64,000 bases of DNA from Azospirillum doebereinerae (GTDB lineage: Bacteria > Pseudomonadota > Alphaproteobacteria > Azospirillales > Azospirillaceae). The stretch covers positions 1 through 64,000 of the forward strand of contig NZ_RZIJ01000015.1 of NCBI RefSeq assembly GCF_003989665.1. Reading direction: 5' to 3'. Made by a program: the position numbers and the translations under genes. Of this stretch, positions 57,918 to 64,000 are shown one piece after another; position 1 is the stretch's first letter; each line of letters starts with the position of its first letter. The notes under the pieces were generated by a model that had not been told where the DNA came from, did not search any database, and was given only the letters and a program-made list of their open reading frames with translations.

Positions 57918-58313
57918 ATGACGACCACCCAATCGCTCGAGGCCCTCGCCCGGCTCATCACCCGCAGCGCCGCCCTGGGGCGCGCGATCCATCCGCTGCT
58001 CGACGGCCCGGCGCCGTCCGAGGCGCTCCGGTCCCAAATCATGGAACTGGCGGGCCTCTGCGACCGGGTGCAGGACCGGAACGTCGACGACGAGGGTGAC
58101 GACCCCGACGATCGCTACGAAGCGGCCTTCGACGCCGCCCTGCGTCGACAGGCCGAACAGCGCGCCGTCGAGGCCCAGGTTCTCGACCTTCTTCAGGCGA
58201 TGACCGAGGACGCCGTCGTCAGTGGCCGCCTCGCCGCCCCCCACCAGCACCTCGAGATCACCATTACGGTGCATGACCGCCCGCGCATGGCACGGGTGGC
58301 GGTCCTTCGCTGA
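57918..58313 (+). CDS. Protein of unknown function in the recombinase module
   Basis: The 131-residue product begins MTTTQSLEALARLITRSAALG and looks helical, with a strongly acidic middle (NVDDEGDDPDDRYEAAFD) and a beta-like C-terminus (HLEITITVHDRPRMARVAVL). No family is recognised. GGAGGAGC lies 5-7 bp ahead of the ATG, so the start is secure. It is the first + strand gene of the module and shares an upstream CCATATGG box with the following HTH gene. Confidence 0.65.
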   Translation: MTTTQSLEALARLITRSAALGRAIHPLLDGPAPSEALRSQIMELAGLCDRVQDRNVDDEGDDPDDRYEAAFDAALRRQAEQRAVEAQVLDLLQAMTEDAVVSGRLAAPHQHLEITITVHDRPRMARVAVLR

Positions 58314-58340
58314 CGCCGGTCGTCCCGGCCGCCACATGCC

Positions 58341-58371
58341 TGCAGGACGTCGAAGAAATCGGCGTCCTGCA
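58341..58371 (+). terminator. Hairpin between the unknown gene and the HTH gene
   Basis: TGCAGGACG (58341-58349) and CGTCCTGCA (58363-58371) pair perfectly around 13 nt, 28 bp after the previous stop. There is no T-run; it may end or regulate the upstream transcript. Confidence 0.5.
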
Positions 58372-58388
58372 CCCGCCTCCTCCCTCCA

Positions 58389-58407
58389 CGGCCCCATATG
58401 GCCGGCG
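58389..58407 (+). promoter_or_regulatory. CCATATGG box, copy 2
   Basis: CGGCCCCATATGGCCGGCG, 20 bp before the HTH gene start; differs from the copy at 57825 only at one base. It is partly palindromic, so it could be an operator shared by both genes. Confidence 0.5.
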
Positions 58408-58427
58408 CAACACAGGAGGAGGACCCG

Positions 58428-58718
58428 ATGTCTCTTGATCAGCTCTGGTACAGCCTCGACGAGGCTGCCGACCGCTACGGCGTGACGCGGCGGGCTGTCG
58501 AACGCTGGGCGCGGGACGGACGCATCGTCGTCACCACGCTGGCCGGCACCACCCGCCGCATCAGCGCTGCGTCGCTCCTGGCGTTCGAACAGGCGAACCG
58601 GGCGGTGACGCTGCCGCCCGCGCTCACGCCCGACGATGCCGCCCCCTCCGGGAACACCGGCGGGGACACGAAACGCAAGCGCGTCCGTCCCTCGACCAAG
58701 CCGCGCCGGCCGCGCTGA
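58428..58718 (+). CDS. Excisionase-like MerR-type HTH protein
   Basis: The 96-residue protein has a winged helix-turn-helix of the excisionase/MerR type (YSLDEAADRYGVTRRAVERW, ARDGRIVVTTLAGTTRRIS) followed by a basic tail (TKRKRVRPSTKPRRPR). Small proteins like this act as recombination directionality factors or repressors. AGGAGGAGG lies ahead of the ATG. It is encoded 217 bp before two large tyrosine recombinases, with phased DNA repeats between, so a part in their reaction or control is likely. Confidence 0.82.
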   Translation: MSLDQLWYSLDEAADRYGVTRRAVERWARDGRIVVTTLAGTTRRISAASLLAFEQANRAVTLPPALTPDDAAPSGNTGGDTKRKRVRPSTKPRRPR

Positions 58719-58730
58719 CGCGCCGACCCG

Positions 58731-58885
58731 GATGGTCGTCGATTGTCGTGGATTGTCGCTGATTTTCCAATCACTTGGGCCGGCTCGGGACAAGGGGTGC
58801 GAAACAATGGGGCCTTTTCCCCCATCCCCTGTCCCGAATGTGCGTCGATGTCGCGGATTGTCGTGGATTGTCGCGCATTGTCGGC
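58731..58885. repeat. Two arrays of phased 10-bp repeats flanking a dyad
   Basis: Array A has units at 58731, 58741, 58751 and 58761 and array B at 58846, 58856, 58866 and 58876, each 10 bp apart, with consensus GATTGTCG(T/C)G; both arrays point the same way. Between them an imperfect dyad pairs CGGGACA (58786-58792) plus GGGG with CCCC plus TGTCCCG (58830-58836), and an inner ATGGGG (58807-58812) with CCCCAT (58820-58825). The element ends 50 bp before the first recombinase ATG. Confidence 0.8.
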
Positions 58886-58935
58886 CCTCTTGCCGTCCCG
58901 AAGCCTTTCGCGTCGGGAGACACCAGGAGGACCGC

Positions 58936-61131
58936 ATGACGGAACCGCTCACGCTGCCTCGCCGCGATGCGCCGGGCGCCCTGTCGCCGGATTGGCGTCG
59001 CCTGTGCAACGCCCGCGCGGCGCAGGGCAGAATCCCCGGACCTCTGTCCACCACCGCGCGCTGGTGCAGCGCGAATGGCGTCGAGCCCTCCACCGTCGAC
59101 GAGGGTGTGCTGAACGCGGTGGCCGACCATCTGACGACCGCCGGAACCTGGACCGACCGCAAGGAAGCCTACCGGCAGGTGCGGTGTTACTGGAACGCCG
59201 CCGTGAAGCGGGTTCCCGGCTGGCCTCAGGCGATCGTGCAGGCACCGCCGCGGCCGCCCAGGCCGCAGGTTGCCGCTGCCGTCCGCCCGACGGCTCGGAC
59301 GCTCGAGGATCTCCGGCAGGTCGTCGCCTCGTCCGCTCTGGTGGCTGACAGCGACCGGCCCGCGCTAGTCAGCGCGATCACCAGCGCCGCGCGCTGGCTG
59401 GGGCGTCCGCCCGGCGAACTGCCGGCCAGCCTGCGATCGCTCGATCCGCAACTCAAGGCACTCGCCAACCAGCATGCCGCGCTCGGGGTATCCCGGAAGA
59501 CGGTGAAGAACGTCAAGTCGCTGTTGCGCAAGGCTCTGGATCTCGTCATTCCGCGACCGGCCCTGCCTCCGGTGAGCGACCCGAACGCCCTGACGCCGGA
59601 ATGGCGGGCGCTGTGGGCGGCGTGGCGGACGACGGTGCCCCGCGCCTATGGCCCGCTGTCGTTCCTGATGCGCCATTGCTCCGAGGTGGGGATCACCCCG
59701 GACGCCGTCGATGACGCCGTCGCCGCCGCGGTGGCCGATCGCATGATGGCCTGTGGCTGTCGCGGGGATCTGGCCGTTGTGATCCGCCAAGTCCGTGGCT
59801 ATTGGAACCAGGCGGTGGAGACCGTACCCGGCTGGCCGAGCCGACGCCTGACGCTCGGGCTGTCCGCCAGGGGGCCGGTCAGCCTGCCGCTGACCGCGTT
59901 CCCGCCGGCTTTCCAGCGCAGCCTCGAGGACCTTCGGACCGTCGCGCGCACCGGCTACCAGCCCGGTGTGACCGGGCTGCGCGCCAGGGCCGAGGCCCGG
60001 AAGAGCCGCGCCATCAAGGGCGATGACCGTCGGAAGAAGGATGACGGCGGGCGCAAGCGGCTCCGCGCCGCCTCCGTCGAGGGGATGTGTGATTTCCTCC
60101 GCCGCTTCGCCTCCTGGGCGGTTCACCATGGCCATAGGAAGCTGGAGGAACTGCGTGCCGTCAGCGATGTCGTCAATGAGCAGGTGTTCGTAGCGTGGTA
60201 CGACGCCTACCGTGACAAGCACGTTCCCGCTGGCGAGGAGGACATGCCGCGCAAGCCGGCCAAGACTCTGCACAACGTCTGTGGTTTCCTCGCCATGGCC
60301 GCCATCCGCCTGCCGTTGGAGGACGCCCCGGTGGTCGCCGATCTTCTCCCGATGCTCGATTGTGCCCGCGAGGAGCACGAGACCTATGGTGAGCTGACTC
60401 CGGAGAATCAGCGGAAGCTCGCCCAGTTCGCCATACCCGAGAACCTGCGTGCGCTGCATGAGATGCCGATCCGGGTGATGGAGTATCTGGAAAGCGAACG
60501 GCAGTCCCGAACCGCTGCGGGCGAAACGCCGGTCACGCTGCGCATGGCGCTGACCGCGGCGGCGGCGATGGGGGTGCTGCTGCTCAATAGCCTGCCGGTG
60601 CGCGTGCTGACACTCAGCGGCACCCGTCTCGACAACGTGCAATGGCCGCTGTCCCGCCACGCCGATGGCGCCGTCGCGTACGAGGCGCGGCAGACCAAGG
60701 GGAAGATCCCTGCGCGCGCCGTACTGAAATCCTGGAAGATGATGCTGTTGAGCATCTATCGCGCCCACTACCGCCCGCTGCTCGGCGATGTCGGCAACTC
60801 CTTTCTCTTCCCCCGTCAAGGCGAGGACAAGCCGATGCGGGCGGCGCCGTTTTCCGGGCTCATTTCGCGGGTGGTCGCGCGCGAAACCGGTCTGGCCATG
60901 AACCCGCACCTGTGGCGTCACCTCGCCACCAAGTTGCTGCTGGATGAGGACCCGCGCTATCGGGACACGGTCAGCCGCCTCCTCGGTCATCATGGGGCGG
61001 GACGGCGCGAGTACGGCGGCGTATCGCAGGATCAGGCTGCGGCGGCGCTGGAGACCGCGGTCGATCGGATTCGGGCGCGCACGCCCAGCCGTGCACGCCG
61101 GACGGCGAAAGCCGCACGGAGGCCGTCGTGA
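58936..61131 (+). CDS. Large tyrosine recombinase, first of a coupled pair
   Basis: The 731-residue protein is larger than a usual integrase. Two similar N-terminal blocks (LSPDWRRLCNARAAQG...VRCYWNAAVKRVPGWP and LTPEWRALWAAWRTT...VRGYWNQAVETVPGWP) suggest an internal duplication of a DNA-binding unit. The catalytic half has R556 (LPVRVLTLSGTR), H658-R661 (HLWRHLATKLLLDED), H685 (LLGHHGAGRR) and candidate nucleophile Y693 (REYGG). AGGAGG lies ahead of the ATG. Its stop overlaps the next gene as GTGA, so the two are made together and may work as a complex. Confidence 0.88.
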   Translation: MTEPLTLPRRDAPGALSPDWRRLCNARAAQGRIPGPLSTTARWCSANGVEPSTVDEGVLNAVADHLTTAGTWTDRKEAYRQVRCYWNAAVKRVPGWPQAIVQAPPRPPRPQVAAAVRPTARTLEDLRQVVASSALVADSDRPALVSAITSAARWLGRPPGELPASLRSLDPQLKALANQHAALGVSRKTVKNVKSLLRKALDLVIPRPALPPVSDPNALTPEWRALWAAWRTTVPRAYGPLSFLMRHCSEVGITPDAVDDAVAAAVADRMMACGCRGDLAVVIRQVRGYWNQAVETVPGWPSRRLTLGLSARGPVSLPLTAFPPAFQRSLEDLRTVARTGYQPGVTGLRARAEARKSRAIKGDDRRKKDDGGRKRLRAASVEGMCDFLRRFASWAVHHGHRKLEELRAVSDVVNEQVFVAWYDAYRDKHVPAGEEDMPRKPAKTLHNVCGFLAMAAIRLPLEDAPVVADLLPMLDCAREEHETYGELTPENQRKLAQFAIPENLRALHEMPIRVMEYLESERQSRTAAGETPVTLRMALTAAAAMGVLLLNSLPVRVLTLSGTRLDNVQWPLSRHADGAVAYEARQTKGKIPARAVLKSWKMMLLSIYRAHYRPLLGDVGNSFLFPRQGEDKPMRAAPFSGLISRVVARETGLAMNPHLWRHLATKLLLDEDPRYRDTVSRLLGHHGAGRREYGGVSQDQAAAALETAVDRIRARTPSRARRTAKAARRPS

Positions 61132-62576
61132 AGCGGGACGAACGCATCCACAATCGCCGGAATCTCCGCGGCTGGAACGCCTATCGCCGGTGGTGCGGCG
61201 AGGAGCAGCCGGGCATCGACCCCGGCCGCCTCGAGGCCTACATCGCCCACCTGGCGGTGACGCACGCCAGCCGACCGAAGGACATGTGCGAACTGCTCTA
61301 CGGTCTGGCGGCCGCGTTGCGGGAGCGCGATCCGGACGGCGACCATCTGTGGGCCGAACGCGCCGTGCGGGCGGTCTGGATGGCCTCGCCGGCGCGCAAA
61401 TCGTCGGACGGACCGGGCCGGGGTGCTGCCAGCCGGCGCCGGCGGGTCCGCCTGCTGGTCGAGGAGTGGCCGGCGCCTATCCGCGCCGCCTGGGCCGCCG
61501 CACGGGGAACGGGCAGGCGGAGGCTATCGCTGCGCGACCGTGCGGAGGAGGACAACCCGGCGCGGAAGTGGTCGGCGAAGACGGCCGACCTGCGCGAGAA
61601 GGACATGGGCCTGTACCTCGCCTTCTGCCGGTCGGCATCGTTGCCGCTGGCAGTGACGCCGGAGCAGGTGGAGGCCTATCTCGCCGCAAAGGCCGGCAAG
61701 GGATGTTCTGCTGCTACGCTGACGAGCGCGGCGATCAACCTCGCCATGATGGCCCGCGCGCTGTGGCCCGATGAGGACTGGGGCTGGCTGCGGGATCATG
61801 CCTTCGAACTCGAGGAGGAGGCCGAAGAGGCGCCGAAGGCCCGTCGGAAGGCCGAACGGATGAGAAGCGTGACCGAACTCCGCGACCTCGCCCGAGGGTT
61901 GATGGTGCGGGCGGAGACCACCGGACGGACCCGGCGGGCAGCGGCGCTCTACCAGAAGGGGCTGATCATCCTGATGCTGACCCATCACCCGGTTCGCCGC
62001 CGCAATCTTCATGAACTCCGCCTGGGTGAGGCACCGGACGACGCCATCACCGGCGGCTTCATCGACCGTCTGCCGCGCGGAGGGTTCAGCCTATTGTGGC
62101 TCAACACCAAGAACGGCGACAGCCGGGTGGAGTCGTTGGCGGACGGCATGGTCGAGCCGATGGAACGCTGGCTGGCCTTCTGGCGACCGACGCTCGTCAC
62201 CGAAGCGTCGGGTGACTCCCTGTGGCTGTCGGCCTCTCCGGGTTTTATCGGCTCCCCGCTGACGCCTAGTAGTCTGACCGGCTGCGTGATGGGCATCACC
62301 GAGCAGGAATTCGGTCTGGGACTGGGGCCTCATCTGTTCCGGGATGTCGCCGCCACCGCGATCGTCGACCATGTCCCGGAACAGGCCGACCTCATCCCAA
62401 GGCTCCTCGGTCACCGGAACCCGCGCTCGTGCGAACCCTACATCCAGCAGGCCTCCACCGTCGCCGCCGCACGTTCGCTCGAGGAGGTGATCGAGCAGCG
62501 GATCGAGGACGGCCTGACGGCCCATGAGAGGGTTGAGCGCGCCGCGTTGTTCGGCCGCCTCGAAAAGCGACGGTGA
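61128..62576 (+). CDS. Tyrosine recombinase, second of a coupled pair
   Basis: The 482-residue protein starts at a GTG overlapping the previous stop (GTGA). An N-terminal helical region, a basic linker (ASRRRRVRL) and a core-binding domain (about 150-240) precede the catalytic domain. Visible residues are R290-292 (HHPVRRRNLHELRL), H402-R405 (HLFRDVAATAIVDH), H429 (LLGHRNPRS) and candidate nucleophile Y438 (CEPYIQQAS). The full set indicates an active enzyme. Paired recombinases resemble other multi-recombinase elements, but I know no exact match for this gene set. Confidence 0.9.
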   Translation: MKRDERIHNRRNLRGWNAYRRWCGEEQPGIDPGRLEAYIAHLAVTHASRPKDMCELLYGLAAALRERDPDGDHLWAERAVRAVWMASPARKSSDGPGRGAASRRRRVRLLVEEWPAPIRAAWAAARGTGRRRLSLRDRAEEDNPARKWSAKTADLREKDMGLYLAFCRSASLPLAVTPEQVEAYLAAKAGKGCSAATLTSAAINLAMMARALWPDEDWGWLRDHAFELEEEAEEAPKARRKAERMRSVTELRDLARGLMVRAETTGRTRRAAALYQKGLIILMLTHHPVRRRNLHELRLGEAPDDAITGGFIDRLPRGGFSLLWLNTKNGDSRVESLADGMVEPMERWLAFWRPTLVTEASGDSLWLSASPGFIGSPLTPSSLTGCVMGITEQEFGLGLGPHLFRDVAATAIVDHVPEQADLIPRLLGHRNPRSCEPYIQQASTVAAARSLEEVIEQRIEDGLTAHERVERAALFGRLEKRR

Positions 62577-62632
62577 CGTGACGAGGAACCATCATCAACC
62601 GTGCTGAGGCGGCTTTCGACGGACCGCCTCGG

Positions 62633-62681
62633 CATGGCCGGCGGTTTCCGCTCCCTCGAAAAGCGGAAACCGCCGGCCATG
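62633..62681. repeat. Perfect 20-bp inverted repeat after the recombinase pair
   Basis: CATGGCCGGCGGTTTCCGCT (62633-62652) is followed after a 9-nt loop by its exact complement (62662-62681). It starts 56 bp after the recombinase stop. The loop region CTCGAAAAGCG also occurs at the end of the recombinase gene (about 62558-62568). It lacks a T-run; it may be a terminator or a DNA site used in recombination. Confidence 0.85.
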
Positions 62682-62797
62682 GGTTCGTCGCGGAAAGCTG
62701 GTTCCCACGCTGGAGGAAGACCTGCGCCGAATTTTCAACGATTCTCTGGAATGCAGTACTCCTATAAAAAGATCGAAGAAACAGCGAGGATTATCTC

Positions 62798-63301
62798 ATG
62801 AGTGCGATCGCAAATCCGTACTTCGATCAGTACTCCTGGTCCAAGCGCATGCCGCACTACTATTGCTCCGCGCGTCGTGGCGTCGAGAGGTGGATTGATA
62901 TTCATGGTCGCGGGGTGCCGTCCGGGATTTTCATCCATCGGGGAGATGGAGACTACCAGCTCACCGCCCCCGACCCCTTCTTCGGCTCCCTGACGGTTCG
63001 GGAGGACGCCCTGTGCAGAACCGAAGTCTTCCGATATAACGCCCTGCACGACTGGGATGTCGTACAGCGAGCGATTCACCTCGTTCGTCGGGAGATCAAG
63101 CGTCCCGAGCGGGTGCTGACGGCCTTGGTGCTGCTGCAATCCGAAGTAGAGGTTGCCCGCGACTACGTCCGCCGCAAACGGCTTCCCAGCCGGACGCAGG
63201 AGGCCGTCCTTGCCTTCGCCCAGCGAAACGATCTGACGGTCACGATGCACCATAGGGCGGTGCTTGCGCGGGTGCTCACTCGTCCGAGGCAAACGCCGTA
63301 G
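62798..63301 (+). CDS. Protein of unknown function
   Basis: The 167-residue product begins MSAIANPYFDQYSWSKRMPH and combines an aromatic-rich N-terminal half (HYYCSARRGVERWIDIHG, GIFIHRGDGDYQL) with a helical C-terminal half (WDVVQRAIHLVRREIKRPER). No domain is recognised and there is no signal peptide or membrane segment. GAGGA lies about 9 bp ahead of the ATG. The upstream sequence is AT-richer than elsewhere, including TATAAA near 62763. It is convergent with the DUF3320-like gene 50 bp on. Confidence 0.65.
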   Translation: MSAIANPYFDQYSWSKRMPHYYCSARRGVERWIDIHGRGVPSGIFIHRGDGDYQLTAPDPFFGSLTVREDALCRTEVFRYNALHDWDVVQRAIHLVRREIKRPERVLTALVLLQSEVEVARDYVRRKRLPSRTQEAVLAFAQRNDLTVTMHHRAVLARVLTRPRQTP

Positions 63302-63350
63302 TAGCTCGCATTCGGGATGTGACCCAACCCAGTTCTCCTGCCGACGACGC

Positions 63351-63836
63351 CTATTCACCTCCCTCGGACGAGGCCATGGTCCAAGCGCGGCGGAGGCGAT
63401 CGCGGCTGGCCGCGCGCAGCTTCTGTAGGCCGGCGTCGCGGGCCATGGCGGTGATGGCATCCTCGCCCGTGATGCCCTCGTCCTTCACGACCCATGCCAG
63501 GGCAACCAACTCCGGCAAGGCAATCTCATCGACAGGCCGGGGCTCATCCCCGGCCGGATGTCGGAAGGACGGCCAACGGGTCTGATCCGTTCCGGCAGGC
63601 CAGAAGAAGGTGCCGACCTCCTCCTGCACCATCGGGAAGCGAGCGCGGGCCAGAGTTACGACGCGGTCGCGGATCTTGGAACCTGTGCGAAGCCAGCCGT
63701 GTGCGCGCGCGATCCGGCGGGCGAGAGCGTCGTCGCGGACCGGCCCCTCCACAGTGATGACGTGGTCGATCATCGCCTGGAGCGGGGCGGTGTACTCACG
63801 GTCGAAGAAGGCATCCGGGTTGACGGCGCTCACCAC
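63351..63836 (-). CDS. DUF3320-like small protein
   Basis: The 161-residue protein resembles DUF3320, normally the C-terminal domain of very large DUF4011 helicase-like proteins: MIDHVITVEGPVRDDALARR, IARAHGWLRTGSKIRDRVV, then FFWPAG and a final helical half. Here it appears as a short separate gene starting at tandem GTGs (63836/63833), overlapping the stop of the upstream frame at 63830-63832. It could be a genuine coupled small gene or the end of a larger protein broken by a frameshift; the window is too short upstream to tell. Confidence 0.65.
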   Translation of the reverse strand: MVSAVNPDAFFDREYTAPLQAMIDHVITVEGPVRDDALARRIARAHGWLRTGSKIRDRVVTLARARFPMVQEEVGTFFWPAGTDQTRWPSFRHPAGDEPRPVDEIALPELVALAWVVKDEGITGEDAITAMARDAGLQKLRAASRDRLRRAWTMASSEGGE

Positions 63837-64000
63837 CGATTCGGATCGGCCTCTCGGAACCGGCTATCCGCGTCGGGTGGCGGTGCGGGGCTGGCGTTGT
63901 GGGCATAGGCCATGGAAGGCTGCATCAGGTCGGCGCCCAGGAACAGATCGTCGGCCGGACGATGCCCCGTGCCCTTGGGGTTCTGATCGTCTTGCCCGAC
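63830..64000 (-). CDS. 3' end of a gene running out of the window
   Basis: From the window edge to a TGA at 63830-63832 one - strand frame is open for 56 codons, ending SRFREADPNRW; the other two frames on this strand contain stops. Composition is Pro/Asp-rich and linker-like (APPPDADS). The stop overlaps the start region of the DUF3320-like gene, so the two are either translationally coupled or parts of one interrupted gene. Confidence 0.55.
   Translation of the reverse strand, partial: VGQDDQNPKGTGHRPADDLFLGADLMQPSMAYAHNASPAPPPDADSRFREADPNRW

Noticed and set aside
58731..58885. CRISPR array or degenerate tRNA cluster
   Set aside because: Units are 10 bp long and contiguous; there are no spacers and no cloverleaf.
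56757..59162. 801-codon - strand frame containing the 141-residue gene
   Set aside because: Only the last 141 codons have a ribosome-binding site and protein-like composition; the rest is antisense to the recombinase and HTH genes and runs through non-coding repeats.

Overview
The window is GC-rich and densely coded. Its gene content is that of an alphaproteobacterium of the Azospirillum/Rhodospirillaceae kind: rplM-rpsI followed by argC and a gamma-carbonic anhydrase, an alphaproteobacterial chemotaxis operon, a fused trehalose synthase-maltokinase inside a glycogen cluster, and REP-like palindromes between genes. The genus is inferred from gene order and codon bias only.

Layout. (1) 1-11.2 kb, + strand: the 3' part of a giant repeat protein (at least 3076 residues of roughly 110-residue beta-sandwich repeats). 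Its stop codon overlaps the start of a receiver-PP2C phosphatase, followed by a STAS anti-anti-sigma protein and a HATPase switch kinase: a partner-switching module coupled to a surface-protein gene. (2) 11.2-14.9 kb, - strand: a LuxR-type response regulator and a large membrane hybrid histidine kinase. (3) 15.2-24.1 kb, - strand: one chemosensory operon in the order STAS, cheY, cheA, cheW, mcp, cheR, cheB and a soluble MCP-like protein. (4) 24.3-33.5 kb: small unknown genes, a glycine-zipper lipoprotein, a hotdog thioesterase, ribosomal proteins L13 and S9 with a clear sigma70 promoter and an intrinsic terminator, argC, a gamma-carbonic anhydrase, an OmpA-like protein, a flavin-binding oxidase-like gene divergent from a MocR/PdxR-type regulator, and a glycosyltransferase-like gene. 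(5) 33.8-45.4 kb, + strand: glycogen/trehalose metabolism (treS-maltokinase, glgB, glgX, a degenerate receiver protein, malQ), then bacterioferritin and a strong terminator.

(6) 46.1-64.0 kb: tRNA-Gln(CUG) followed by what looks like a genomic island. A tyrosine integrase lies just downstream of the tRNA. Then come an unknown gene and a complete Wadjet-type SMC defence operon, jetABCD, on the - strand. Beyond it is a second module: small unknown genes, an excisionase-like HTH protein, two large translationally coupled tyrosine recombinases, and unusual DNA: five 22-bp tandem repeats, two arrays of helically phased 10-bp repeats around a dyad just ahead of the recombinase genes, and a perfect 20-bp inverted repeat behind them. 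The window ends in a small DUF3320-like gene and the end of another gene. The right end of the island is outside the window.

The two most interesting parts are the Wadjet operon (a known plasmid-restriction system, here carried on an apparent tRNA-linked island) and the recombinase module with its repeat arrays, which I cannot match to a described element. All coordinates and motifs were read by eye; no database search was run.
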